The notes beneath the pieces are model-generated. The model did not search any database, was not told the origin of the DNA, and saw nothing but the letters and a program-made list of their open reading frames with translations. 64,000 nucleotides of DNA from an uncultured Paraprevotella sp. (GTDB taxonomy: Bacteria > Bacteroidota > Bacteroidia > Bacteroidales > Bacteroidaceae), in assembly GCA_944321525.1 (NCBI GenBank), contig CALULQ010000021.1, positions 1 through 64,000 of the forward strand, read 5' to 3'. The position numbers were made by a program, and so were the translations under genes. Positions 18,177-26,578 of the stretch are shown piece after piece (position 1 is the first letter of the stretch; every line of letters starts with the position of its first letter).

Positions 18177-18207
18177 AAAAAAAGGTGCGCCCCGCGTTGG
18201 GCGCACC
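18177..18207 (-). terminator. Terminator of the nnrD-DUF4831 operon
   Basis: GGTGCGCCC (18184-18192) pairs with GGGCGCACC (18199-18207) across CGCGTT. On the minus strand it is followed by seven T (the A run at 18177-18183). Confidence 0.85.
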
Positions 18208-18246
18208 CATTCGATGAAGACGATGACGACTTGTGGCGAAGAGGGC

Positions 18247-19323
18247 TTATTCCTCGCCGCTGTCGGTCAGTTGTTTGATGGCACCGTTGGAAGAGTAGAA
18301 GGTGACCTGCGTGGTGGCTTTCTTGTCGAAAAGCACATTGCTCAGGATTTCCACCTGTCCGAACTGTCCCATGGGGAATTCGCCTTTGCAGAATTCCTGG
18401 TTGGCGTCGAATACGCTCACTTCCACGCGTTCGGGCACGTTGTAGTAGACCCCTTCGTCCATCTTGCCTTTCTTTTTCGCGGCCTTCTCGTCCTCTACGG
18501 GTTGCGGGATGGTGTTCATGCTTTTGAGCGACAAGTAGACGGGCGCTCCCGCCAAATCGTCGTTGTCCACCACGCCCAGCTTTTCGGAGAAGCGGAAGAG
18601 CACCATGCGGTCGGTGAGTTCCGTGGGGGTGAGCTCGATGGTGAACACTTCGGTGCTGGTGTCCACGGCGCCTTTGAAGAGTTGCGTGAGCGCGGTCTCC
18701 TGCATGCTCAGTTGGTCGAGCATGATTTTGAGTTGCGCCCCGTCTTTCGGCATGTTGTCGGCTTCCCCCTTTATCAGTGCGGTGCGGCTTTCGCGGATGT
18801 CGTAGATTTCCTCGGCCGTGAGTTCGGCTATCTTGGCATTGCTGCCGGCCGAGAGGATTTCCTGCCCCATGTAGTCGCGGGGGTTGAGGCGCTTCGGCGC
18901 GGCTTGGCCTTCCGGCACGTCAGGCAGTGTTTCCTCCTCGCCTTCGGTGTTGATGGAGAGGATGATGCCGTTGTCGGTGAGGCCCACCAGCGGCGCCACT
19001 GTCCTTTTCTTCAGTTCTATGCTGTAGACCTTCTTCGGGTCGGGCACACCGTATGCCGCCAGGTCTATGCTCTTGATGCTCCACTTCGTGTATCCCTCCA
19101 TGCCCACTCCGGGCAGGCGGAGGTAACGGTCGGCATATTTGGCGAATTCTCCGGGAGTGAATACTTGCTTTTCAGCCACCACCACCAGTCGCAGTGCGGT
19201 GCGCGGCAGGTAATAAGTCACGCCCTCCACGGTGGCCCCCGGGATGTACGGGTTGACTTCAGTTTGTGCGGAGCTGCCGATGGCGCAAAGGGCCAGGCCG
19301 CATAACAGTGTTCTTGCTTTCAT
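18247..19323 (-). CDS. DUF4831-family exported protein
   Basis: A 358-residue protein with a signal peptide (about 1-20, GLALCAIGSSAQ). The opening YIPGATVEGVTYYLPRTALRLVVVAEKQVFTPGEFAKYADRYL corresponds to the DUF4831 family of Bacteroidales. The rest is mixed alpha/beta with a Lys-rich loop (EDEKAAKKKGKMDEG, about residue 280). No catalytic motif is visible and the function is unknown. It begins 12 bases after the NAD(P)HX repair gene on the same strand and ends at a strong terminator, so the two form an operon. A mechanistic link between them is not evident. Confidence 0.85.
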   Translation of the reverse strand: MKARTLLCGLALCAIGSSAQTEVNPYIPGATVEGVTYYLPRTALRLVVVAEKQVFTPGEFAKYADRYLRLPGVGMEGYTKWSIKSIDLAAYGVPDPKKVYSIELKKRTVAPLVGLTDNGIILSINTEGEEETLPDVPEGQAAPKRLNPRDYMGQEILSAGSNAKIAELTAEEIYDIRESRTALIKGEADNMPKDGAQLKIMLDQLSMQETALTQLFKGAVDTSTEVFTIELTPTELTDRMVLFRFSEKLGVVDNDDLAGAPVYLSLKSMNTIPQPVEDEKAAKKKGKMDEGVYYNVPERVEVSVFDANQEFCKGEFPMGQFGQVEILSNVLFDKKATTQVTFYSSNGAIKQLTDSGEE

Positions 19324-19335
19324 GAAATCTTGTGG

Positions 19336-20856
19336 TTATAATGTTTGTCCTTTGAGTCTTTTGAACGCTTCGGGTATGGCGTCGATGATGTCGCTGGCCG
19401 TCAGGCTTTCTTCGCCGAACCTTTCGCAGGCGATGTCGCCTGCCAGCCCATGCAGGAACACGCCCAAGCGGCAGGCCTCGTTGGCCGAATAGCCGCGCGA
19501 GAGCAGGGCGGCGAGCAGTCCCGTGAGCACGTCGCCGCTGCCGGCGGTGGCCATTCCGGCGTTGCCCGTGGGGTTGATGAACACCCGTCCCGTGGGAGTG
19601 CATATCATGCTGTTGTGGCCCTTGACAATCACGTAGATTTGCATCTTGATGGAGAGCTCGCGGGCTTTGGCCATCCGGTCGTAGCTGTCAGTGCAGGCGC
19701 CCACGAGGTTTTCCAATTCTTTGGGATGGGGCGTGAGGATGGTGTCTTGCGGTATCTCGGAAATCCAGTCGCGGTGGCGTCCCAGTATGTTCAGGGCGTC
19801 TGCGTCGAGCACCATTTCGCCCGGATGGTTGCGGATGAACTGGTGTACGGCTTCCGCCGTGTCCTCGTGCGTGCCCAGTCCGGGGCCGATGGCCAATGCG
19901 TCGTAGTCGTAAGTGCTGATGGCCTTCGACACCCGTATGTCCGACAAGTCATGGCTGAGTATGGCTTCCGGCACGCAGCATTGCAGGATGGAGTTGTTCA
20001 TGTCCGGCGTGTGCACGGTGAGTTTGCCGGCTCCTCCGCGCAGGCAGGCCCGTGCCGCGAGCACGGTGGCCCCGGCCATGCCGTATTGCCCGCTGACGAG
20101 CAGAGCATGTCCCATCGCCCCTTTGTGGGCGAAAGGGTCGCGGGGTTTGAGGATTTGTCGCACCTCGGGTTCCTCGATGACGGCCACGCTGCTGTCGATG
20201 GCGGCCAGCCCGTCGGGGTGCAGGCGTATGTCCAGCGCCTGCACTTCGCCGATATACTTCTGGTTTTCGGCGAAGAAAAAGGCCAGCTTGGGCAGTTGGA
20301 TGGTCAGGGTCAGGTCGGCGCAGACGATGGCTGCGGGGTTGTTGTGCGAGTTGTCTTCGGCCATCAGTCCGGAGGGCACGTCGATGCTCACCACCTTGGC
20401 CCGGCAGGTGTTGATGCGCTTGACCAGTCCGGCGTATCCCCCGTCGAGGGGCTTGTTCAGGCCGGTGCCGAAGAGGCCGTCGATGATGACGTCGTTTTCT
20501 CCGGTTTCGGGGAACGAGAATTGCGAGGATATTTCGGTGAAGTTGGCCCGTGAGAGTTTCTCCAGGCGTTTCTTGTTTTCAAGGCAGTCGTTGCTGAGCC
20601 GGCCCGTGATGTTGAACAAGAAGGTTTGGGTGGGGTAGCCGTCCTGGCAGAGCATGCGCGCCACGGCCAGGGCGTCGCCTCCGTTGTTGCCCGGTCCGGC
20701 AAAGATGATGAAGCGGGTGGTCGTCTTCCAGCGCTTTTCCAATTCTGTCACAATGGCTTTTGCTGCCCGTTCCATCAGGTCGACCGACGCGACAGGCTCA
20801 TGCTCGATGGTGTATTTATCTAATTCCTTAAACTGGCTCGCAGTGAGTATCTTCAT
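19336..20856 (-). CDS. nnr: Bifunctional NAD(P)H-hydrate repair enzyme (epimerase + ADP-dependent dehydratase)
   Basis: A 506-residue fusion that repairs hydrated NADH and NADPH. The N-terminal ~215 residues are the YjeF_N epimerase, with FAGPGNNGGDALAVARML and VIDGLFGTGLNKPLDG. The C-terminal ~270 residues are the ribokinase-like ADP-dependent (S)-NAD(P)H-hydrate dehydratase, with HKGAMGHALLVSG, AIGPGLGT, VIVKGHNSMI and the key NPTGNAGMATAGSGDVLTG motif carrying the catalytic Asp. Length is standard for the bifunctional enzyme. The ATG lies 73 bases from the divergent hpt start, so the two genes share a promoter region. Confidence 0.95.
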   Translation of the reverse strand: MKILTASQFKELDKYTIEHEPVASVDLMERAAKAIVTELEKRWKTTTRFIIFAGPGNNGGDALAVARMLCQDGYPTQTFLFNITGRLSNDCLENKKRLEKLSRANFTEISSQFSFPETGENDVIIDGLFGTGLNKPLDGGYAGLVKRINTCRAKVVSIDVPSGLMAEDNSHNNPAAIVCADLTLTIQLPKLAFFFAENQKYIGEVQALDIRLHPDGLAAIDSSVAVIEEPEVRQILKPRDPFAHKGAMGHALLVSGQYGMAGATVLAARACLRGGAGKLTVHTPDMNNSILQCCVPEAILSHDLSDIRVSKAISTYDYDALAIGPGLGTHEDTAEAVHQFIRNHPGEMVLDADALNILGRHRDWISEIPQDTILTPHPKELENLVGACTDSYDRMAKARELSIKMQIYVIVKGHNSMICTPTGRVFINPTGNAGMATAGSGDVLTGLLAALLSRGYSANEACRLGVFLHGLAGDIACERFGEESLTASDIIDAIPEAFKRLKGQTL

Positions 20857-20878
20857 GACAAATAAAACTTCCTTTTCT

Positions 20879-20909
20879 TTTGTAGTTCACTTCGTTTCCT
20901 TTATCTTTG
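20879..20909 (+). promoter_or_regulatory. hpt operon promoter
   Basis: TTTG at 20879-20882 and TATCTTTG at 20902-20909, 19 bases apart, upstream of the hpt ATG at 20930. It should drive hpt-adk-obgE-pgeF-peptidase. Confidence 0.75.
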
Positions 20910-20929
20910 CACAAAATTAGCAAAAAGAT

Positions 20930-21466
20930 ATGGAAACCCTTCAGATTAAGGATAAAAAATTTGCCGTGTCGATACCGGAGGCGGAGATATTGGAGCAGGT
21001 GAGGCGTGTGGCCGGGGAAATCAACCGGGATTTTGCAGGAAGGGAGCCGGTGTTTCTGGCCGTGCTGAACGGTTCTTTTGTCTTTGCCGCCGATTTGTTG
21101 CGCGAGGTGAAGCTCCCCTCGCAAATCTCGTTCATCAAGCTGGCTTCCTACGAAGGGACGGCCTCGTCCGGGGCGGTGAAGGAACTGGTGGGGCTGAATA
21201 CGGACATTGCCGGGCGCGACGTGATAATCGTGGAGGACATTATTGATTCCGGCCTGACGATGGAATACCTGACGGGATTGCTGGCGCAACGGCACCCCCA
21301 TTCTGTTTCGGTATGCACGTTGTTGCTCAAGCCGGGCAACCTGAAGGTGAATCTGGACATACGTTACAAGTGTTTTTCCATCCCGAACGACTTCATTGTG
21401 GGGTACGGGTTGGATTACGATGGGTATGGCCGCAACACCCGCGACATCTACACCGTGGTGGACTGA
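20930..21466 (+). CDS. hpt: Hypoxanthine phosphoribosyltransferase
   Basis: A 178-residue purine salvage enzyme that joins hypoxanthine (and often guanine) to PRPP, giving IMP or GMP. The PRPP-binding loop VIIVEDIIDSGLTMEYL is clear near residue 100, and the flexible-loop region around LASYEGTASSG and the base-binding FVVGYGLDYD-like FIVGYGLDYDGYGRN are present. Length is normal. It is the first gene of a plus-strand operon behind a canonical promoter and precedes adenylate kinase by 63 bases, a pairing that suits purine nucleotide supply. Confidence 0.95.
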   Translation: METLQIKDKKFAVSIPEAEILEQVRRVAGEINRDFAGREPVFLAVLNGSFVFAADLLREVKLPSQISFIKLASYEGTASSGAVKELVGLNTDIAGRDVIIVEDIIDSGLTMEYLTGLLAQRHPHSVSVCTLLLKPGNLKVNLDIRYKCFSIPNDFIVGYGLDYDGYGRNTRDIYTVVD

Positions 21467-21529
21467 ACGGGCGCGTACATCCCGTGAAGGGGAGAAAAAG
21501 AGAAAGTTTAACCAATATAAATAAATAAA

Positions 21530-22105
21530 ATGAAGAATATTATTATTTTCGGTGCGCCGGGTTCCGGCAAAGGCACTTATAGCGATGAGATAGTAGCCAA
21601 GTATGGTATGGGACATATTTCGACGGGCGACGTGTTGCGCGGCGAAATCAAGAACGGCACCGAATTGGGCAAAGTGGCCAAGGGATATATCGACAACGGG
21701 CAACTGATTCCCGACGAACTGATGATCGACATCCTGGCCAAGACCTACGACGCGCTGCCCCAAGGTACGGGCGTGATATTCGACGGCTTCCCCCGCACCA
21801 TCGCGCAGGCCGAGGCTTTGAAGAAGATGCTGGCCGACCGCGGGCACGACATGGGCATGATGATTGAACTCATCGTGGACGAAGAGACGTTGATGGCCCG
21901 CCTGCTGAACCGTGCCATCGAGCAAGGGCGTGCCGACGACAACGAGGAGACTATCAAGAAGCGTTTCGACGTGTACCGCAACCAGACGGCTCCGCTGTCT
22001 GACTGGTTCGAGAAAGAAGGCTTGCGTCACACTTTCACTTGGAAAGGCTCGAAGGACTTGATGCTGGCCGAAATCTTCGAGGCCATCGAAGCAGAGAACA
22101 AATAA
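21530..22105 (+). CDS. adk: Adenylate kinase
   Basis: A 191-residue enzyme that interconverts ATP + AMP and two ADP. The P-loop [18 protein letters not shown] opens the protein. The AMP-binding [12 protein letters not shown] and [12 protein letters not shown] motifs follow, then the lid region with [18 protein letters not shown]. The lid is the short form, lacking the zinc-binding insertion, which explains the length below ~215 residues. The gene is followed by obgE after 10 bases, so translation is probably coupled. Confidence 0.96.
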   Translation: MKNIIIFGAPGSGKGTYSDEIVAKYGMGHISTGDVLRGEIKNGTELGKVAKGYIDNGQLIPDELMIDILAKTYDALPQGTGVIFDGFPRTIAQAEALKKMLADRGHDMGMMIELIVDEETLMARLLNRAIEQGRADDNEETIKKRFDVYRNQTAPLSDWFEKEGLRHTFTWKGSKDLMLAEIFEAIEAENK

Positions 22106-22115
22106 CATATACCGT

Positions 22116-23294
22116 ATGGCGGAATCCAACTTTGTAGATTATGTGAAGATATATTGCCGTTCCGGCAAGGGCGGACGAGGCTCGGCGCACATGCGCAGGG
22201 CCAAGTACGTGCCCAAGGGTGGGCCGGACGGTGGCGACGGTGGCCGCGGAGGGAATGTGTACCTCCGCGGTAACCGCAATTATTGGACCTTGCTCCACCT
22301 GCGCTACGAGCGGCATGTCTTCGCCGGGCATGGCGGAAATGGGGGAAAGGCCCGTTCGTCGGGCAAGGACGGGGAAGACAAGTACATCGACGTGCCTTGC
22401 GGGACGGTCGTGTATAATGCCGAGACCGGGCAATACATCTGCGACGTGACGGAGCACGGTCAGGTGGTGCTTCTCTTGAAGGGCGGCCGTGGCGGTTTGG
22501 GCAACTGGAACTTCCGTACATCCACCAACCAGGCTCCCCGTTATGCGCAACCGGGCGAACCGATGCAGGAACTCATGGTCATCATGGAGCTGAAGTTGCT
22601 GGCCGACGTCGGGTTGGTAGGATTCCCCAATGCGGGAAAATCCACCTTGCTGAGCGCAGTGTCGTCGGCCCGGCCAAAGATTGCCAATTACCCGTTCACG
22701 ACGCTCGAGCCGAGCCTCGGCATCGTGTCCTACCGCGATAACCAGTCGTTTGTCATGGCAGATATCCCGGGAATCATCGAGGGAGCCAGTGAGGGAAAGG
22801 GGCTGGGCCTGCGCTTCCTTCGCCACATTGAGCGCAATTCTCTGCTTTTGTTCATGGTGCCGGGAGACACCGACGACATCCGAAAGGAATATGAAGTGCT
22901 GCTCAACGAACTGGCCAAGTTCAACCCCGAGATGCTCGACAAGCACCGCGTGCTGGCCATAACGAAGAGCGACCTGCTCGACGAGGAACTTATCGGCATG
23001 CTTTCCGACAACCTGCCCGACGTGCCCCATGTGTTTATCTCGGCGGTGGCAGGACGGGGCATCGCGGAGCTTAAAGACATACTCTGGAAAGAGCTGAACA
23101 GCGAGAGCAACAAGCTGCAAGCCATCATGGCCCAAGAGAAGATAGTGCACAAGGACAAGGACGTGAATGCCTTGCAGCAAGAGTTGCAGGCCATGGGCGA
23201 GGACGAAGACATTGAGTTCGTTGACGAGGATGAGGTGGAAGACCTGGAGGACTTCGAATATGAGGAGGACTGGGACGACGAACCAGAAAAATAG
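22116..23294 (+). CDS. obgE: GTPase Obg/CgtA
   Basis: A 392-residue ribosome-associated GTPase needed for 50S assembly. The glycine-rich Obg fold occupies residues 1-160 ([28 protein letters not shown]). The G domain at about 160-330 has G1 GFPNAGKS, G2/switch [10 protein letters not shown]3 DIPGIIEGA and G4 TKSD. The C-terminal ~50 residues are very acidic ([19 protein letters not shown]), as in many Bacteroidetes Obg proteins. It sits 10 bases after adk and 12 before pgeF, in the middle of the operon. Confidence 0.96.
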   Translation: MAESNFVDYVKIYCRSGKGGRGSAHMRRAKYVPKGGPDGGDGGRGGNVYLRGNRNYWTLLHLRYERHVFAGHGGNGGKARSSGKDGEDKYIDVPCGTVVYNAETGQYICDVTEHGQVVLLLKGGRGGLGNWNFRTSTNQAPRYAQPGEPMQELMVIMELKLLADVGLVGFPNAGKSTLLSAVSSARPKIANYPFTTLEPSLGIVSYRDNQSFVMADIPGIIEGASEGKGLGLRFLRHIERNSLLLFMVPGDTDDIRKEYEVLLNELAKFNPEMLDKHRVLAITKSDLLDEELIGMLSDNLPDVPHVFISAVAGRGIAELKDILWKELNSESNKLQAIMAQEKIVHKDKDVNALQQELQAMGEDEDIEFVDEDEVEDLEDFEYEEDWDDEPEK

Positions 23295-23306
23295 CAGGGA
23301 GAGAGC

Positions 23307-24125
23307 TTGGAACCGGAATTGCTGACATACGATTTGGGCGCAGAGGTCTGTGCTTTCAGTACCACTCGGAACGGTGGATATAGCGAGGGGGCGTATGCTT
23401 CCTTCAATGCGAATGCCTATTGCGGCGACGATGTGTGCGTGGTGCGCCGGAACCGGGAACTGTTGTGCCGTTCCTTGGGGCTGGACACTGCAAGGTTGAT
23501 TATGCCTCACCAGGTGCACGAAGCCGACGTGCTGTGCATCGACGACAGCTTTTTCGCTTTGACGGATGAAGAAAAGGCCGGGCGCCTGGAGGGCGTGGAC
23601 GGAGTGATGACCTGCCTGCCGCGCACTTGTGTGTCGGTGTCTACGGCCGACTGCATACCTATATTGATATACGACGCGGCGCATCATGCCGTGGCGGCGG
23701 TGCATGCCGGATGGCGGAGCACGTTGCGTCGCATTCCGGTGGTGGCTTTGCAGGCCATGGAAAAGGCATACGGCACGCGGCCTTCCGAGGTGAAGGTGGC
23801 CGTGGGGCCGGGCATCTCGCTGGAGGCTTTCGAGGTGGGCGACGAGGTTTACGAAGCTTTCAGCGCAGCCGGTTTTCCCATGCAGGAGATGGCTCGCCGT
23901 TTCCCGGTCCGGGGCGCTGACGGCATGCAGCCGGGAAAGTGGCACTTGGACTTGTGGCGGGCCAACACGGGCTTGTTGGAGCAGGCCGGGGTGCCGGAAG
24001 GGCACATCCACGTGGCGGGAATCTGCACTTATGCCAACGCCGACCGTTTCTTTTCGGCGCGCCGTTTGGGCATCCGTTCGGGGCGCATCCTGAACGGCAT
24101 ATTCTTGAAAGATGGACTAAAATGA
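23307..24125 (+). CDS. pgeF: Peptidoglycan editing factor PgeF (YfiH/DUF152, laccase-domain)
   Basis: A 272-residue protein of the multicopper-polyphenol oxidase-like family. Members remove wrongly incorporated L-Ser from UDP-MurNAc precursors in E. coli, and also show purine nucleoside phosphorylase-like activity. The metal/catalytic motifs are MPHQVHEADV, VSTADCIPILIYD, AAVHAGWRSTLRRI and VGPGISLEAFEVGDEV. The start appears to be TTG at 23307, preceded by AGGGAGAG; no ATG lies near the conserved N-terminus. It is packed between obgE (12 bases) and the M23 peptidase (8 bases), a context that fits wall metabolism. Confidence 0.9.
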   Translation: MEPELLTYDLGAEVCAFSTTRNGGYSEGAYASFNANAYCGDDVCVVRRNRELLCRSLGLDTARLIMPHQVHEADVLCIDDSFFALTDEEKAGRLEGVDGVMTCLPRTCVSVSTADCIPILIYDAAHHAVAAVHAGWRSTLRRIPVVALQAMEKAYGTRPSEVKVAVGPGISLEAFEVGDEVYEAFSAAGFPMQEMARRFPVRGADGMQPGKWHLDLWRANTGLLEQAGVPEGHIHVAGICTYANADRFFSARRLGIRSGRILNGIFLKDGLK

Positions 24126-24133
24126 CTTGAATA

Positions 24134-25354
24134 ATGTTGAAGCGTATTTCTATACTTTGTGGGGTCTTGTTGCTGGCCTTGTCCTATTCGTTTACGGACC
24201 ATCATGAGGAGCGCGTGGATTTTTCACGTGCGGAGCGGCGCATGCTCCATATTCCTACGGCCGGCCTGTTCGACGGCGCCGACCATTTCACCGTCACTCC
24301 GGCCGACCTGAAGCGCGACGGTTGGTGCTTTCCGGTGGTCGACGGGGTGGTGTTCACGCCCGAATTCCGGCATGAGCCGGTCGGTTGGTACATCATGTCG
24401 GCGGAAGAGCGCCATGAGGTTCGGGCGGCCATGGAAGGAGTGGTGCGTCTGGTGCGCAAGACCGACTTGGGCAAGACGGTAGTCATCCTTCATCCCAACG
24501 GGCTGGAAACCGTATACGCCCATCATGCCAAGACGCTGGTGCGCTCCGGCGATTACGTCGCGGCGGGCCAACCCGTGGCGCAGGCTGATGCCGACCATGG
24601 GGCCGTTTACACCTATTTCACGATGATGGTGAACGGGGTGCAGCTCAGTCCGTCTACATTCGCGGAGGCCGACGGCAGGTTGAAGCCCGACTGGTTGAGG
24701 TTTTCTCTGGACGGTGAGGGGTACGTGCATGCCACATTGCACCGGCCAGGAACGATATCCGAACGTGCGCCCCGTTTCGAATGGATGAAGGCGCAGGAAC
24801 TGGTGGACCTGGATCGCCCCCTGACCGCCATGGAGCGGCAGCACGTGGGAGTGGCCACGCCGGGCTTGTTCGAAAACACGTCTGCCGTCACCGTGGACTT
24901 GAGCCGTGTGGGAACGTGGAGCTATCCTTTGCCGGGAGCGAAGGTCATCAGCCCTTATGGAGGGAAACGCAAGAATCATACGGGTACGGACTTGAAGACA
25001 CGTCCGAAAGACAAAATCCGGGCGGTGTTCGACGGAGTGGTGCGCTTCTCGGGAAAATATTCCGCTTACGGCAATATGGTGGTGGTGCGGCATGCCAACG
25101 GCTTGGAAACTTGTTATAGTCACAACGCCCGCAACCTGGTGAAGGTGGGCGACCGCGTGAAAGCCGGAGACGTCATAGCCACCGTCGGACGCACCGGGCG
25201 GGCCACCACGGAGCATTGCCATTTCGAGGTGCGGGTGAATGGTGTGCCCTTCAACAGCAATTACCTCTTCGACCACGCCCGCCATGCGCTCCGTAGCGAC
25301 AAACTGACGTTCAAGCGCAAGGCCAATGGCGCGATATCCATTCAAGTGGACTGA
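24134..25354 (+). CDS. M23-family metallopeptidase with tandem M23-like domains
   Basis: A 406-residue exported protein with a signal peptide at about 1-20. The C-terminal domain (about 270-375) is a LytM/M23 peptidase with the zinc ligands in NHTGTD (HxxxD) and EHCHFEV (HxH), and the GNMVVVRHANGLETCYSHN strand. The N-terminal half (about 75-200) repeats the same layout (KTVVILHPNGLETVYAHHAKTL, MMVNGVQLSPSTF), but the HxxxD and HxH ligands are not visible, so it looks catalytically dead. The dead domain may regulate or bind peptidoglycan, as in EnvC-like activators, although the C-terminal ligands here are intact. It is the last gene of the hpt operon, ending at a terminator. Confidence 0.9.
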   Translation: MLKRISILCGVLLLALSYSFTDHHEERVDFSRAERRMLHIPTAGLFDGADHFTVTPADLKRDGWCFPVVDGVVFTPEFRHEPVGWYIMSAEERHEVRAAMEGVVRLVRKTDLGKTVVILHPNGLETVYAHHAKTLVRSGDYVAAGQPVAQADADHGAVYTYFTMMVNGVQLSPSTFAEADGRLKPDWLRFSLDGEGYVHATLHRPGTISERAPRFEWMKAQELVDLDRPLTAMERQHVGVATPGLFENTSAVTVDLSRVGTWSYPLPGAKVISPYGGKRKNHTGTDLKTRPKDKIRAVFDGVVRFSGKYSAYGNMVVVRHANGLETCYSHNARNLVKVGDRVKAGDVIATVGRTGRATTEHCHFEVRVNGVPFNSNYLFDHARHALRSDKLTFKRKANGAISIQVD

Positions 25355-25390
25355 CTTTAGGAGCTTTTTTTTAACTTTTTCATATTGACG

Positions 25391-25431
25391 GCCGCCTTTC
25401 CTTCGGGTTTTCCGGGGGAGGGCGGTTTTTT
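25391..25431 (+). terminator. Terminator of the hpt-adk-obgE-pgeF-peptidase operon
   Basis: GCCGCCTTTCC and CCGGGGGAGGGCGG form an imperfect GC-rich stem, followed by six T (25426-25431). Confidence 0.75.
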
Positions 25432-25495
25432 GTAATGGCGCGGAAGGGGCAATAAGTTTGGTATGGGGATGGCGCGGCGTGCGACTTTCGCGGTG

Positions 25496-26231
25496 CAGTA
25501 GAAATTTAGTGGGGGAACCAGCTACAACGCCCGTGTCGAATTGTCACCCAAGCACGGAAATTCCTGTCAGGAAGAAAGGCTTTCCTTCCGCTTCCGTGTT
25601 TCAATGACAGGACGGCCGGCTGCAAGCAGGAGCCGGAGTGTTAAAAAACGGATGGAGGAACTGTTTGTATGGAGCATTTCTCCGCCCCGGCGGTCGCTTT
25701 TCCGCGGTAAAAACAGAATCGCTTTCCGCAAAGAAATGAACCGCTTTCCGCAAAGACGAAACTTTTTTGCCGCAAGGCAGTTCCTGCGGGTGCAGGAAGA
25801 AGGGAAAAACAGGGCTTCGGAGGGCTTTTCCCGTCCCAGATGAAGTCCGTCCGCGTGCAAACCCCGTTTGTCCTTTTGCAAGCCATTCCCCTTGCGGGGC
25901 TGACACGAGGGGTGAGTTCCGGCCGCACGGCGTTCCGTGGCGAACGGCAAAATGTCGCGGAAACCGACTTCCGGCTTTCATCCTGCATTCCCTTGGGCGT
26001 GTGAGGTTCGCGCATTTCCGTTCTGTTTTCGCCCCCGCGCCCGTTTGCGCGGTTCTCGCAGAAGCTGTCTTGACGTTTTGACAAAATGTAATTTGGAACA
26101 TGTTGCTGTCCGCTGGCCTTTGGGTGCCTTCGCGACAGGAGGCGGTCGGCGCCATCGAAACATGCAAGGGAGTTTCCGAGGGCCATCTTTCTTTCCTTCC
26201 CGGAACCGCTGAAATATACGGCTGTCCCCAC
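25496..26231 (+). repeat. 736-bp dispersed repeat, copy R1
   Basis: From CAGTAGAAA at 25496 to GGCTGTCCCCAC at 26231 the sequence aligns along its whole length with 46470-47205, also 736 bases and in the same orientation. Differences are scattered substitutions plus small compensating indels. No transposase, terminal inverted repeat or target duplication is obvious. A 127-codon frame on the minus strand stays open in both copies, but its amino-acid changes are frequent and not codon-position biased, so I treat the element as noncoding. Confidence 0.85.
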
Positions 26232-26286
26232 AGGATTTCTACTGAGACACTTTCGTGCGTTCGGGAAATGCCGCACACTGGGTAAT

Positions 26287-26322
26287 GGAGCACTTTGCGG
26301 CAAGTATTTGAGTACGTCGCAC
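26287..26322. repeat. Degenerate palindrome, copy E
   Basis: AGCACTTTGCGGCAAGTATT, TGAGTACG and TCGCACAG recall the 40-bp palindrome, but the right arm has decayed. It lies about 55 bases after repeat R1. Confidence 0.5.
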
Positions 26323-26578
26323 AGCATATTTCGATGTTCCCTGCCGCGCATGTCCGTGGTTTCTTACTGTTTGTATCCGGATGCGGCCGGGCGAAGGATA
26401 TTGGCCTTCGTGAATATCCAGTCTTCCTTCGGTTGTTGTCTAAGATGTTACAAGTGGGGCCGCTTTCGCGTAATATATGTTAATGTCTCGGCTTTGGAGT
26501 ATATTTATTTTGTGCTTTGCCATTTTTTTACTTTATTGCGCCATAGTTATTTATCCAAACCGATTAAAAAACTTTATT

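Larger units (their letters stand above)
17461..18246. other. Long intergenic region between fba and the DUF4831 gene
   Basis: This 786-base gap holds the fba terminator, degenerate palindrome copy D and the DUF4831 terminator at the far end. Open frames crossing it do not resemble proteins I know. The middle (about 17765-18175) shows no recognisable feature. Confidence 0.6.
25355..26578. other. Long intergenic region holding repeat R1 and palindrome E
   Basis: This 1224-base gap contains a terminator, the 736-bp repeat copy R1 and a degenerate palindrome. The last ~250 bases are AT-rich and presumably carry the PepSY gene promoter, for which I see no clear box. Open frames in R1 show no protein-like conservation. 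Confidence 0.6.

Noticed and set aside
17884..19305. 473-codon plus-strand open frame opposite DUF4831
   Set aside because: It runs through a terminator and is antisense to an exported protein with a clear signal peptide.
20828..22129. 433-codon minus-strand open frame across hpt and adk
   Set aside because: It spans two well-supported genes on the other strand and an intergenic gap.
25567..25950. 127-codon minus-strand frame conserved in both copies of the 736-bp repeat (also 46541-46924)
   Set aside because: Replacement changes are about as common as expected without selection, neighbouring frames are also open because of GC content, and small indels break other shared frames. I treat it as noncoding.
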